DNA of 64,000 bases, from NCBI GenBank assembly GCA_963825445.1, contig CAWGTM010000020.1, forward strand, positions 310,001-374,000, in the 5' to 3' direction. The notes beneath the pieces are model-generated. The model worked only from the letters and a program-made list of their open reading frames with translations. It was not told the DNA's origin and ran no database searches. Position 1 is the stretch's first letter, and the number at the start of each line of letters is the position of its first letter. Made by a program: the position numbers and the translations under genes. The stretch comes from Actinophytocola sp963825445. GTDB lineage: Bacteria > Actinomycetota > Actinomycetes > Mycobacteriales > Pseudonocardiaceae. Shown in pieces: positions 7,341 through 16,364 of this stretch.

Positions 7341-8120
7341 TCACACCCCGACGGCGAAGAACTCCCTGAGGATCGGCCCCACGACCTCCGGCGGTGCGTC
7401 GTGGAAGTCGCCGTCCACCTGCCGGTACTGGGCACCCGGCACGAACTTCCCGACCGCCTCCGCGCCGCCGCGCAGCCAGTCCGGGCTCGCGGAGCTGGCG
7501 AGCGCGATCGTGGGCACCGACACGCGGGCCAGCAGCTCCTCGGGGACCGTGCTGTCGTCCATCACCGCGGCGTCGTACGCGAGCGTGTGGGCCATGGCCG
7601 CGAACGTCGGCCACTCGGGCGTCTGGAGAAAGCCCTCGAACGCTTCGGACGGCATCCCCACGGCCTCCATGAACAGCCGCGCCGCGTCGACCGACTGCCG
7701 CGCCACGCCGAACTCGGTCATCCGCTCCAGGTACCGGTCGGGCGCGGGCGGCGCGCCGGGCAGCCGGTACGGCGGCTCGAACACCACCAACCCCGACATC
7801 GGCACCCCGGCGGCAGCCGCCACCAGGCTCAGCGCCGCGCCCGACGACATCCCGTACACGTAGGCCGAGCCGCCGACCGCCTCGATGACCGCCGCCAGGT
7901 CCTCGACCTCACGCTCGACCGCATAGGGGAGAGCATCGCCGCTGTCGCCGCGCCCGCGCCGGTCGTAGCTCACGGCCGTGAAGTGCGCGCCGAGCCCGGC
8001 CGCCTTCTCCGCGGTCATCGACCGGTCGTTGAAAGCGCCGTTCACCAGCACGAGCGCGGGGCCCGCGCCGGTCCGGTCGAACGCGATCCGGGTGCCGTCC
8101 TTGGACGTGACCTGCTCCAT
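7341..8120 (-). CDS. Alpha/beta hydrolase
   Basis: 259 residues from ATG 8120, with AGGAGGTCACAG just upstream. It has the usual fold landmarks: LVLVNGAFNDRS (oxyanion region), SYDRRGRGDSGD, the nucleophile elbow YVYGMSSGAALSL (Ser in GMSSG), the late acid in the SVPTIALASSASPDW region, and His in GDFHDAPPEVV. It resembles small esterase/peroxidase-like hydrolases of soil actinomycetes; the substrate cannot be inferred. It stands alone, 64 nt downstream of an uncharacterised gene on the same strand. Confidence 0.85.
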   Translation of the reverse strand: MEQVTSKDGTRIAFDRTGAGPALVLVNGAFNDRSMTAEKAAGLGAHFTAVSYDRRGRGDSGDALPYAVEREVEDLAAVIEAVGGSAYVYGMSSGAALSLVAAAAGVPMSGLVVFEPPYRLPGAPPAPDRYLERMTEFGVARQSVDAARLFMEAVGMPSEAFEGFLQTPEWPTFAAMAHTLAYDAAVMDDSTVPEELLARVSVPTIALASSASPDWLRGGAEAVGKFVPGAQYRQVDGDFHDAPPEVVGPILREFFAVGV

Positions 8121-8184
8121 CTGTGACCTCCTGAGTTTCTGGATCTCACCACAGAGTCGAACGGCGGACGCCCGGATCGACACC

Positions 8185-8607
8185 TCAGGGAATGTCCGCG
8201 CAAACTCCGGTGAACGCGCCGCGCACGCGGTCGAGGATCGCCGGGTCCTCGGCCAGGACCACCCAGAAGCTGCTGTCGAACGCCGTGAGCCGCAGCCGCA
8301 GCTCGGCGCCGCGGTAGCCGCTGAACTCGGCGTCGATCACCTGGTGGCACACCTGCGCGAGCGTGGTCATCTCCGACCACGACAGGGCCACACCCTCGTC
8401 GGTGCGGGTGCGTTCCTCCACGCCGAGCCCCTCGGGCCAGACGGCCGTGACGTCCCCGTTGAACCACGCCTCGCGCACGACCCAGCGCAGGTTGGCGTGC
8501 GTCCCGACCGCGGCCAGCACCTCAGCGAGGTCGAAGCCGAGGCGCCGCGGCGCCTGCGGAGGTATCCGCAGCGCGATGAGGCCGGTATCGAGCGTCACAT
8601 CAGCCAT
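8185..8607 (-). CDS. Uncharacterised 140-residue protein
   Basis: 140 residues from ATG 8607. I recognise no family. It is soluble, has no signal or membrane segment and is rich in mixed alpha/beta sequence (LRWVVREAWFNGDVTAVWPE, then AELRLRLTAFDSSFWVVLAE). Codon use matches neighbouring genes, which supports a real gene. It lies between the 766-residue protein and the hydrolase on the same strand; the gap of about 50 nt on the upstream side allows co-transcription. Confidence 0.65.
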   Translation of the reverse strand: MADVTLDTGLIALRIPPQAPRRLGFDLAEVLAAVGTHANLRWVVREAWFNGDVTAVWPEGLGVEERTRTDEGVALSWSEMTTLAQVCHQVIDAEFSGYRGAELRLRLTAFDSSFWVVLAEDPAILDRVRGAFTGVCADIP

Positions 8608-8656
8608 GCTGACACACCCGGCCACCGACCTCACACAATTTTCACGGGATGCGGAA

Positions 8657-10957
8657 TTAGAGGGTGCGCGAACAGGGTCGGTGGACGCCCGTCGTGATCG
8701 CGGTGCCGCCAGGGGCCGCGTCGGCGCGGCGGGCGCCGCCATGCCCTGTTTGCGCACCCTCTTGGTCGATGAACCAGTGCGGGCCGGCGGACCAGCCGAG
8801 GAAGCGCCGTGCCACCGAGCCGTCGACCGTGCCGTTCGGAGTGAACCGGCCGCCGGCCACCGTGTGCCGCAGGCCGGCCACGGCCGGGTCGAAACGCGGC
8901 TCCAGACCCGCCGCGCGGACCCGCTCCGCCAGCGAAGCCACCAACGACTCCTGCGTGTCCCGCGCGCAGAAGCTCAGGTGGAACACCGCCTGCCGCCACG
9001 CGTAGGCCGCGTTCTTCGTCGCGGTCAGCGCCGCATAGCGGTGGGGGGCCGGTTGCGCGAGCCGCCGCACCAGCCAGGCGAACGTCCGGTCCACCAGCCG
9101 CGGGGCCATCGCCTGTAGCCGGTCGGCCAGGCCGAGCGCGTCGACCAGCACGGCCAGGTTGTGGGTGGTGAGGATCTGGCTCTGCTCGAGAACCGTGCCG
9201 GCCGCGGCGGCGTAGCCGAGCGTGGGTCCGGTCCGGGCCTCCTTCGCCCGTTCCTTGCACCGCACTCCGAAGTCACCGGGTTCCGGCCGGAGCACCGACT
9301 CGGGTGTCGTCCGGCGCCACGACTCGGCGTCCGGCAGGTCGTAGTACCGCGCGTACAGCGTGCCGGCCAGCGTTGCCGACGCCACCGACGCCGCCGTCCG
9401 CCACTTGGCGGCGAACAGCCCTGTGAAGATGTCGGCCGCGATCTCCTCGACCAGCGGCAGCGGCGTGCCGGCCGTGGTGGCGAGCGCGCCGAGTTCCCGG
9501 ACCAGCGGGTTCGGCAGGATCGTCTGCGGGAACGCGGTCAACGCGAGCAGCGTGGCGTCGCGCAGCACGTCGGAGGCGGCGTCCGCGCGCTCCACCCGGA
9601 ACGGCAGGAGCGCGCCCACCCAGGGCAGCTCCTCGAAACGCACCTGACGCTCCAGGTTGAGCAGCAGCAGGCCACGGCGGCGCCGGAACGCGCCGTAGGT
9701 CTGTGCGTGCAGCTCACCCAACGCCGGATCAGTGAAGCTCACGAGCCCCGCGGTCAGCTGCGGCAGCACGGAAGCCAGCACCTCTCCGGAGGTGATCACG
9801 CCGCGCTCGACCAGCTCGGCCACCGGTGCCTCCAGCGCCCGCGCCACCTTGTGGACGAGGCTCGGGGGGACACCCTCGACGAGCACCGGGTCGAGCGACG
9901 GGATGCCGCCGTCAGCCGGGTACTGGTTCAGTCGGCCGGCCACCACCTTGGCCAGCTCCGCGTGCGTCGGCCGGGCGGCCAGCTCGGCCTGGCCGGACCG
10001 CAGCGCCGCGCGCCGCTCGGTGCCCGGTGCGCCGTGGCGGGTGACGGTGGCCGCGAGTGCCCGCCGGATCCGGCCGACGTCGCGGCCGGTCAGCGCGTCG
10101 CTGTCCCGCTCGCACCGTTCGAGCGCCTCGCGCAGTCGGCGGAAGTTGCCGCGCGGATGCCGGTGTCCGCCGGAGAGCAGGTGTTCACCGGCCGCGGACC
10201 GGTAGTCGGCGAGCCACCGCTCGCGGCGCGCCACCCAGTCGGCCGGCCGGACCGCACACGGCCAGCCGCCGCGTACCTGATCGTCGACCAGAGTGGGCAG
10301 GTCGCCGTCGACCGTCTCACACCACAGCTCGACCAGCCGGTCGTACAGCGGGTGCCAGACGAGCACCGTCTCGAGCATGGCGTCGAGCTGGTACGGCGGT
10401 GCCATCGCACGCAGCGACGCGACGACCTCCCGGACCGGCATGCGCCGCACGAGCGAGTCGGGCGGCCGGGGCACGGCCTGGCGCAGCGGGGCCAGCCGCA
10501 GCCGGTGCATCATCGGCCGCAGCTCGGCCACCAGGTCGAGCGCTGCCTCGTACTCCTCGTTGTCGAGAAGCCACGCGACGGTCGGCAGCGCGGCGTCCTC
10601 CGGCAGCTCCACGTGGTAGGTGCCCTCACGCAACCCGGTCCGCAGCTCGGCCAGACCGTCGTCGGTCAGGTACCAGAGGTTGAGCCGTTCGCGGTCGGTC
10701 GCACCCAGCGCTGTCTCTGCGGGGGTCAGCGGCGTCTCGGCCAGGTACCGACCGGTGGCGAAGCCGCCGTGGGCGACCTCGAGCGTGACCCAAGCGGGCG
10801 TGCCGGCCACCGGGGTACGGGAGCCGATGGTCACCGTGCCGTCGGCCATGCCATCGAGCACGGCCTGCCATCGCGCGATCCTGGCGGGATCGGCAGCCGA
10901 CTGGCGCAGCGCCCGGTTCAGCTGCGCCAGCGGGTAGCCCGCCAGGTCCTCCGTCAT
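8657..10957 (-). CDS. Large uncharacterised actinobacterial protein (766 residues)
   Basis: 766 residues from ATG 10957, preceded by a G-rich GGGGGGACGG. No signal peptide or membrane helix is evident. It is mainly helical, leucine- and arginine-rich, with no catalytic motif I can name; short landmarks are WLLDNEEYEAALDLVAEL, RSGQAELAARPTHAELAKV and WSAGPHWFIDQEGA near the end. The helical repeats may form a solenoid, but this is a guess. Its leader contains the long inverted repeat 10967-11027. The C-terminal ~30 residues are low-complexity, so the true end could be affected by an indel. Confidence 0.7.
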   Translation of the reverse strand: MTEDLAGYPLAQLNRALRQSAADPARIARWQAVLDGMADGTVTIGSRTPVAGTPAWVTLEVAHGGFATGRYLAETPLTPAETALGATDRERLNLWYLTDDGLAELRTGLREGTYHVELPEDAALPTVAWLLDNEEYEAALDLVAELRPMMHRLRLAPLRQAVPRPPDSLVRRMPVREVVASLRAMAPPYQLDAMLETVLVWHPLYDRLVELWCETVDGDLPTLVDDQVRGGWPCAVRPADWVARRERWLADYRSAAGEHLLSGGHRHPRGNFRRLREALERCERDSDALTGRDVGRIRRALAATVTRHGAPGTERRAALRSGQAELAARPTHAELAKVVAGRLNQYPADGGIPSLDPVLVEGVPPSLVHKVARALEAPVAELVERGVITSGEVLASVLPQLTAGLVSFTDPALGELHAQTYGAFRRRRGLLLLNLERQVRFEELPWVGALLPFRVERADAASDVLRDATLLALTAFPQTILPNPLVRELGALATTAGTPLPLVEEIAADIFTGLFAAKWRTAASVASATLAGTLYARYYDLPDAESWRRTTPESVLRPEPGDFGVRCKERAKEARTGPTLGYAAAAGTVLEQSQILTTHNLAVLVDALGLADRLQAMAPRLVDRTFAWLVRRLAQPAPHRYAALTATKNAAYAWRQAVFHLSFCARDTQESLVASLAERVRAAGLEPRFDPAVAGLRHTVAGGRFTPNGTVDGSVARRFLGWSAGPHWFIDQEGAQTGHGGARRADAAPGGTAITTGVHRPCSRTL

Positions 10958-10966
10958 CCGTCCCCC

Positions 10967-11027
10967 CGGGTGATCTGCCGCCCATCTACTCCATGAGCTC
11001 AGCCATGGTAGGGCGGCAGATCACCCG
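10967..11027. terminator. Perfect 17-bp inverted repeat, 27-nt loop
   Basis: CGGGTGATCTGCCGCCC (10967-10983) pairs exactly with 11011-11027; the loop contains a further 5-bp CCATG/CATGG stem. It lies 16 nt after the stop of the carboxypeptidase gene and 10 nt before the start of the next minus-strand gene. It may terminate the first or regulate the second. No T tract follows. Confidence 0.5.
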
Positions 11028-11042
11028 ACACGAGCGGGTCAC

Positions 11043-13118
11043 CTAGCCCTGCGCACCGTAGTCACGGGCCACCCGGAGCAGCTCGACCAGACCGTCGGCG
11101 TACTCCTGGGACTCCGCGTGCGCCTCGTCGAACGGCGGCTGGAAGCCCATGCCCTCCCACTCGCTGGTCTCCGCGTTCCACCGGTCGTTGCCGATCTCGA
11201 AGTCCCACGCGAACATGCCCAGCTCGTAGTACAGCTGGTCGGCCGAGTTGCCGGCCGCCGAGTACAGGACGTCGGCCACCGGGCCGGTCCGCGACGGCCA
11301 CGTCACCGTGCCGCGGTGCGCCGAGATGGCACCCACGATCCGCTCGGCACTGTCCTGGAACAGTGCCGACTCGGCGGCCGACGGGCGCGGCAGCGTGATC
11401 CGGCCGGGCATCGCGTACGCCCCGGGCGGCCACATGAAGTAGCCGCCGTAGCTGTGCACGTTCATCACGAACTTGATGTTCTCGTGTGCCTTGGCCAGCT
11501 CGATCACGTTGTTGCTCTCCGGCTCGGACAGCTCGCCCGGCCCGGCGAAGTTGCCGGACAGGCAGTTGGTGCTCGCGCCGACGTAACCGTCGAAGATCGA
11601 ACCGACCGTGTAGTTGCGGTTGACGTCCACACCCCACGAGTCGGCGTTGCGCGGGTCGCGCGCGGCACCCGTGCAGTGGTTCGACAGGTTCTTGCGCTGG
11701 AACGACGCGTCGCCGAACGAGTAGTTCGCACCGTCCGGGTTGACCGTGGGGATCACGAACACGTCGACCGCGTCCAGCAGCTCCCGGGTCTCCGGGTCGG
11801 TCGCGTAGTTGGCCAGCAGCCGCTCGGCGAACTCCAGCGTCACCAGGGGAGTGGCCCACTCGCGCGCGTGCTCCTGGCTGTAGGCGAGGACGCCGATCCG
11901 CGAACCGTCGCGGTGCACGCCGATCCGCAGCGCCTGCACGGTCCACGGCTTGTGCGGTGCATTGCCGTCGAGGCCGTCGTCGAGCGTGGCCGCGCCGACC
12001 ACCGGCATGATCCTGCCGGCCGAGCCGTCCTCCACGAACGCGCTGACCCGCTGCGGGAAGCGCGCGGTGATGAGGCCGGCGATCTGGTCGGTCGTGCTGA
12101 TCACCTTGCCGTCGCGGTCGGTGGCGAGCGACACGGTCAGCACGTTGTCGCGCCAGGTGGCCTGCGCAGGCCGATTCGGCTTGCCCGGGTCGACCGTGCG
12201 GACCTTCCAGCCGTTGGTGCCCTGGTCGCCGAACTTCACGGACTCCACCACGATCGCTGCGTTCGCCGGGTCACCGACGTACGCGGTGGCCGTGCGCCGG
12301 TAGCCCTGCGTCTTGTGCGGCAGGTCGACCAGGTCCACCAGTTCCGGGTACTGCCTGGCCAGCCGGCCGAGTCGGGTCTTGATGTCGACGGGCGTCATGT
12401 AGGCGTCGATGAAGTCCTTCTGGTACCCGTTCGGCGGCGCGGGCGGCATGGTGCCCGGCCACAGCGTCGGGGTCACGGCACGCGACGTGCCGCCCAGGCT
12501 GGACGTCGCGGTCAGCGAGACCGGCTTCGCGGGCAACGGCTGCGGCTCGGCCACGTGGTACTGGTACTCGCCGGCGTCCTCGAACCGCTGCAGCGGGTAC
12601 GAGCCGGTGGTGCCGTCGGCCGTGCGCCAGTTGACGGTGATCTCCACGTTCTGGTCGAACACGGCGGTCGTGGTCACCTGCGTCTGCAGGAACGTCTGGC
12701 TGCCCTCGGCCCACCAGTACGACGTGAGGAAGTGCAGGGTGTCGGCGGCCGCGCGCTTGCCGGCGCCGGTCTTGGCGGCCGCGTCGCGCACGCTCGCCTC
12801 GTAGCGGGCGGCGCCGTCGCTCTCGGTCTGGATGACCTGGACGAGTTCGGCGCCCTGGCCGAGCAGGTCGCCCAGTTCGCGGTCGGAGACCACGAGGTCG
12901 ATGAGGACCCGGCCGCCGGAGTTGGGTCTCGCGGTGACGTCCGCGTTGCTGTCGACGAGTTGCTGGGCCATCGCCTCGGTCGGCAGCTCGAGCCGGACCA
13001 GGGCGAGCCCGCCGTCCGCGACGGTGGGTGGCGCGGCGCTCGCCGGGCCGGTCGAGCCGAGCAGGGTGGTGGAGAACAGAACCACGGCGGCCGCGAGGCC
13101 GAATCCGCGCTTCTTCAT
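11043..13118 (-). CDS. Secreted M14-family zinc carboxypeptidase
   Basis: 691 residues from ATG 13118. A clear Sec signal peptide (KKRGFGLAAAVVLFSTTLLG, cleavage after ASA) leads to a roughly 300-residue N-terminal region rich in beta structure and then the M14 catalytic domain. Zinc ligands are His and Glu of YSQEHAREWATP and the His of VMNVHSYGGYF; Asn and Arg of VDVNRNY bind the substrate carboxylate, and Glu of WDFEIGN is the catalytic base. The active site is complete, so an extracellular protease is expected. It is longer than minimal M14 enzymes because of the N-terminal region. The gene stands alone and is followed by the 17-bp inverted repeat. Confidence 0.9.
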   Translation of the reverse strand: MKKRGFGLAAAVVLFSTTLLGSTGPASAAPPTVADGGLALVRLELPTEAMAQQLVDSNADVTARPNSGGRVLIDLVVSDRELGDLLGQGAELVQVIQTESDGAARYEASVRDAAAKTGAGKRAAADTLHFLTSYWWAEGSQTFLQTQVTTTAVFDQNVEITVNWRTADGTTGSYPLQRFEDAGEYQYHVAEPQPLPAKPVSLTATSSLGGTSRAVTPTLWPGTMPPAPPNGYQKDFIDAYMTPVDIKTRLGRLARQYPELVDLVDLPHKTQGYRRTATAYVGDPANAAIVVESVKFGDQGTNGWKVRTVDPGKPNRPAQATWRDNVLTVSLATDRDGKVISTTDQIAGLITARFPQRVSAFVEDGSAGRIMPVVGAATLDDGLDGNAPHKPWTVQALRIGVHRDGSRIGVLAYSQEHAREWATPLVTLEFAERLLANYATDPETRELLDAVDVFVIPTVNPDGANYSFGDASFQRKNLSNHCTGAARDPRNADSWGVDVNRNYTVGSIFDGYVGASTNCLSGNFAGPGELSEPESNNVIELAKAHENIKFVMNVHSYGGYFMWPPGAYAMPGRITLPRPSAAESALFQDSAERIVGAISAHRGTVTWPSRTGPVADVLYSAAGNSADQLYYELGMFAWDFEIGNDRWNAETSEWEGMGFQPPFDEAHAESQEYADGLVELLRVARDYGAQG

Positions 13119-13189
13119 GGCGCCTCCAGGCGAAGAAGTAATGACCGTGTGAATCTTTATCACCGTGGTTGCGTAGTCAAGAAAATCCT

Positions 13190-13692
13190 CACAGCCGGGG
13201 TCGACGGGCTCCGACTCCAACGCCAGCACGGCGAACACCGGCTCCTGGACCCGCCACAGCGGTTCGTTGTCCACGAAACAAGCGAGCGACTCCAGGCCGA
13301 GTGCGTACTCGCGCAACGCGAGCGTTCAGCTGACTCAGTAGCTCCACTTGTGCACAACAGGCGGGAACCGCGAACTCTCGCACCGGAACCGCGATCTCGC
13401 GTGCGGGAACCGCGATCTCGCGGCGGGAACCGCGATCTCGCGTGCGGGAACCTTGCCAACGCTGGATCACGGGGCCGGAGGTCGCCGTCAGCTGGTGCGA
13501 CCTGGCGATGATCTCCTCGGCCAGGTCCACCTCGACCTCCGTGGGGTGCGCTTCGCCGGTTCGAGCCCGGAGGTTGCGCTTGCTCCCGCTCGGCCTGCGC
13601 GCGGACGCGGCCGGCTGGGTCGCGCCTAGGTCGAGGGCGGCGCGGTCCAGCGGCCGTCTCGACGGGGTCTTGGCGCCATCTCCGCTGGTCAC
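13190..13692 (-). pseudogene. Possible gene remnant interrupted by the 21-bp tandem repeat
   Basis: On the minus strand from GTG 13692 a frame with normal high-GC3 codon use encodes about 80 residues (RRPLDRAALDLGATQPA, then EVDLAEEIIARSHQLTATSG), then runs into the tandem array at 13361-13452. Beyond it, coding-like sequence continues in another frame (LGLESLACFVDNEPLWRVQE at about 13300-13240). I do not recognise the protein. It may be one gene split by repeat expansion, or two chance frames. Confidence 0.3.
13361..13452. repeat. Tandem array of four 20-22-bp units, inverse of the 691-838 array
   Basis: Units GGGAACCGCGATCTCGCGTGC repeat four times with minor changes. Read on the other strand they match the consensus at 691-838 (CGCGAGATCGCG flanked by TTCCCG). 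The two middle units are nearly identical, suggesting recent expansion. Confidence 0.8.
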
Positions 13693-13724
13693 AGCAATCC
13701 TAAAAGATCTTGAGCGCATCTATT

Positions 13725-13739
13725 GGAATGAAGCATTCC
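13725..13739. promoter_or_regulatory. Operator 1 of the MFS gene, GGAAT-N5-ATTCC
   Basis: GGAATGAAGCATTCC is a perfect 15-bp inverted repeat upstream of the transporter gene. It shares spacing and arms with 13756-13770 and with the site before the TetR gene at 15325-15339. Binding by that TetR is inferred. Confidence 0.65.
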
Positions 13740-13755
13740 GTTCTGCTACATTTGT

Positions 13756-13770
13756 GGAACCAAGCGTTCC
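13756..13770. promoter_or_regulatory. Operator 2 of the MFS gene, GGAAC-N5-GTTCC
   Basis: GGAACCAAGCGTTCC is a perfect 15-bp inverted repeat 24 bp before the ATG of the transporter gene and 31 bp from operator 1 (start to start). A further GTTCC half-site follows directly. Confidence 0.7.
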
Positions 13771-13793
13771 GTTCCAAACTTTCGGAGTCTTCG

Positions 13794-15268
13794 ATGACCG
13801 CGATCCTGGAATCCCCAGCCGCAGCTCCCTCGCTTCCGACCGCGCAGGCCGCACCGACCCCGCACCCGCGCCGCTGGCTCGGGCTCTTCGCGATCCTCGC
13901 CGCGGACATGCTCAACCTGCTCGACTCGACGGTCGTCACGTCGCCGCGCCGGCCATTCGCGCCGACCTCGGCGGCTCCGTCTCGACGCTGCAGTGGATCG
14001 CCGCCGGTTACACGCTCGCCATGGCCGTCGGGCTGCTGGTCGGCGGGCGGCTCGGCGACATGTACGGCCGCAAGCGGATGATGATCGTCGGCGTCGTCGG
14101 CTTCCTCGTCGCGTCCGTGCTGTGCGGGCTGAGCGTCTCGCCGGAGATGTTGCTCGTCTCGCGGGTGTTGCAGGGCGCGTTCGGCGCAGTGATGGTGCCG
14201 CAGTCGTTCGGGCTGATGCGGGAGCTGTTCGGCGCCGACGTCGGCAAGGCGTACGCCGCGCTCGGGCCGGTCATCGGCCTCGCCACCGTGCTCGGGCCGG
14301 TCGCCGCGGGGCTCCTGGTCGAGGCCGACGTGTTCGGCACCGGCTGGCGGATGATCTTCCTGATCAACCTGCCGCTCGGCGCGTTCGCCCTCTTCGTCGG
14401 CGCGAAGGTGCTGCCGTCCAGCGAGCCGGCCGCGCGCGGTCAGCGACTCGACATTCGCGGCACGGTGCTGGCGGCGGTCGGCATGTTCCTGCTCGTCTAC
14501 CCGCTGATCCAGGGCCACGAGCTGGGCTGGCCGGTGTGGTCGCTGGTCATGCTGGCGGCGTCGGTCCCCGCGCTCGGTCTGTTCATCGTGCACCAGGCGC
14601 GGCGGGCGCGGGCCGGCCTGCCGGTGCTGGTTCGGCTGAGCGTCTTCGCCAAGCGGTCCTACAGCTCGGGTGTCGGGTTCGTGGTCGCCTTCTTCGGTGT
14701 GATCACCGGGTTCTCGCTGGCCGTCGGACTGTTCCTGCAGCTGGGCCTGGGCCTCACGCCGCTGCAGGCCAGCCTCACCATGGCCCCGTGGGCGGTCGGC
14801 GCGTTCCTCGGCTCGGGTGCCTGCGCGCGATTGCACAAGCTCGGCCGTCGGATCCTGCACATCGGACTCGCCGTGATGGGTGCCGGGCTGGTCGGGCTGT
14901 ACGTGGTGTTCGCCCAGGTCGGCGCCGCGCTGGGCAGTGGTGACCTGATCGCGCCGCTCGCCGTGTTCGGGTTCGGCATGGGCATGATCTTCGTGCCGCT
15001 GTTCGACATCATCGTCGGCGACCTGGATGACGCCGAGGTCGGTTCGGCCTCCGGGATCCTGACGGCGGTCCAGCAGCTCGGCGCCTCGCTCGGCGTCGCG
15101 GTGCTCGGCACGGTCTTCTTCAGCACGGTCGAGTCGCCGCTGCAGGCGGACGTGTCGACGTTCGTCGACGGCGCGCAGGTGGTGACGCTGATCGCGATCG
15201 GCCTCACGGCCGTGACGTTCGCGCTCGGCTTCCTGCTGCCGAAGAAGTCGAAGGCCGCCGCGCACTGA
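13794..15268 (+). CDS. MFS drug transporter, DHA2 (14-TMS) type, frameshifted as given
   Basis: Start MTAILESPAAAPSL at ATG 13794. The first membrane segment (WLGLFAILAADMLNLLDSTV) is in one frame; the rest continues from about 13943 in another (AAPAIRADLGGSVSTLQWIA, motif A GGRLGDMYGRKR, motif C-like GPVIGLATVLGPVAAG). Restoring one A in GTCGTCACGTCGCC gives the family's usual STVVNVAAPAI, so a single-base deletion explains the break; the restored protein is 491 residues with 14 helices. Proton-driven efflux of a hydrophobic compound is expected. Two GGAAC-type operators precede it and the TetR gene follows, so drug-inducible control is likely. Confidence 0.8.
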
Positions 15269-15280
15269 GATAGTTCCCGG

Positions 15281-15309
15281 GTAGGGCGTGCGCGAGTCGC
15301 ACGCCCTAC
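15281..15309. terminator. Intrinsic-terminator-like hairpin between the MFS and TetR genes
   Basis: GTAGGGCGTGCG (15281-15292) pairs perfectly with 15298-15309 around CGAGT, 12 nt after the transporter stop. Its right edge overlaps the probable TetR -10 TACACT (15307-15312). Confidence 0.65.
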
Positions 15310-15324
15310 ACTGGCATACAGAAC

Positions 15325-15339
15325 AGAACGCTATGTTCC
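15325..15339. promoter_or_regulatory. Operator of the TetR gene, AGAAC-N5-GTTCC
   Basis: AGAACGCTATGTTCC is a one-mismatch version of the two operators before the MFS gene. It lies between the probable -10 (15307-15312) and the GAGGAG ribosome-binding site of the TetR gene, as expected for autorepression. Confidence 0.65.
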
Positions 15340-15350
15340 GAGGAGATGTC

Positions 15351-15995
15351 GTGGCACCCCGTACCGGACTCAGCGGCCGCAAGGCCCAGGCGGCCCGCAA
15401 CGACCAGATCATTCTCGAGTCGGCCCGGCACGTGTTCGTGTCCGATCCCACGGCGCCGATCGCGGCGGTGGCCGAGCACGCGGGCGTCGGGATCAGCGCG
15501 TTGTACCGGCGCTATCCGAGCAAGGAAGATCTGCTGCGCAAGATCTGCGGCGACGGCCTGGACACGTACCTGAGCATCGCCGAAACCGCGGACGCCTCCA
15601 CGGACGACCCGTGGCCGACGTTCGAGAAGTTCATGCGCGACGTGGTCGACTCGGACACGCACTCGATCACGGTCGCGCTGGCCGGCACGTTCACCCCGTC
15701 GCCGGAACTGTACGAGGCGGCGACGCGTGCGGGGCGCCTGAACGTGGCGATGGTGGAACGGATGCACGAGGCGGGCGTGCTGCGCCCGGACATCAGCGAC
15801 GCCGATCTCGGCGTGATCTTCGAGCAGTTGGCGGCGGTGCACACGGAAGGCGAGAAGCGCACGCGCGAGCTTCGGCAGCGCTACCTGACGCTGATCCTCG
15901 ACAGCCTGCGCAATCCGCCGATGACCACTCCGCTGCCGGGCACGGCTCCGACGGTCGAGGAACGCGCCCGTCGGTGGCAGCCCCGCGCCGGCTGA
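15351..15995 (+). CDS. TetR-family repressor
   Basis: 214 residues from GTG 15351 (GAGGAG 6 nt upstream; the earlier ATG falls in the operator). The N-terminal helix-turn-helix is classical: ARNDQIILESARHVFV, then AAVAEHAGVGISALYRRYPS with the usual recognition helix and SKEDLL. The C-terminal ligand domain (residues 75-200) is variable. It lies downstream of a DHA2 exporter and shares its operator pattern, so it most likely represses that exporter and itself. A family A repeat begins directly after its stop. Confidence 0.88.
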   Translation: MAPRTGLSGRKAQAARNDQIILESARHVFVSDPTAPIAAVAEHAGVGISALYRRYPSKEDLLRKICGDGLDTYLSIAETADASTDDPWPTFEKFMRDVVDSDTHSITVALAGTFTPSPELYEAATRAGRLNVAMVERMHEAGVLRPDISDADLGVIFEQLAAVHTEGEKRTRELRQRYLTLILDSLRNPPMTTPLPGTAPTVEERARRWQPRAG

Positions 15996-15996
15996 C

Positions 15997-16180
15997 GGCG
16001 GCCTCCGGCCCCCCGGAATCCAGCGTACCGACGAGGTCCGACATTTCCGGCTCCCGAAGATCGACAACGGCCGGGTCGTCCACAGGCAGCGACTTGTCCA
16101 CAGAGGAGCTTCCCGAGCCCCGGAACTGTCGGTCGGTTGCGGTAGCGTTGATGTTGAGGGGCGGCCCCGCGCGCGAGAGG
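15997..16180 (+). repeat. Repeat family A, copy 2
   Basis: About 184 bp starting one base after the TetR stop codon. An inward-facing TGTCGG-N10-TA module on the minus strand (16009-16051) and one on the plus strand (16118-16161) bracket the core, with DnaA-box-like TCGTCCACA (16076-16084) and TTGTCCACA (16094-16102), 18 bp apart. It ends in GGGGCGGCCCCGCGCGCGAG. Confidence 0.85.
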
Positions 16181-16364
16181 GCGAGCAATGGGCGGGCGTG
16201 GGCTCTGGCGGGTTGTGATGCGGCCTGCAGCCTCCACAGTGGACAGACTCTCCGCCTGCGCGGGTAAGCAGGACACTAGGGGCGTGCGATCGTGTCCAAC
16301 TACCCTCGAGGCCGTACTCAGTTGTTCACCGGGGCGCGCCCCCTCGACACGGAGGGTCTGTGCT

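Noticed and set aside
9161..10996. Long plus-strand ORF (611 codons)
   Set aside because: Exact antisense shadow of the 766-residue gene caused by high GC3; Arg/Gln/His-rich with no recognised motif.
13119..13316. N-terminal extension of the carboxypeptidase up to 13316
   Set aside because: The signal peptide starts at 13118; an extension would bury it.
11118..13511. Long plus-strand ORF (797 codons)
   Set aside because: Antisense shadow of the carboxypeptidase gene, which has a signal peptide and complete zinc site.
13700..15451. Long minus-strand ORF (583 codons)
   Set aside because: Shadow of the MFS gene; low-complexity Arg/Glu/Gln composition.
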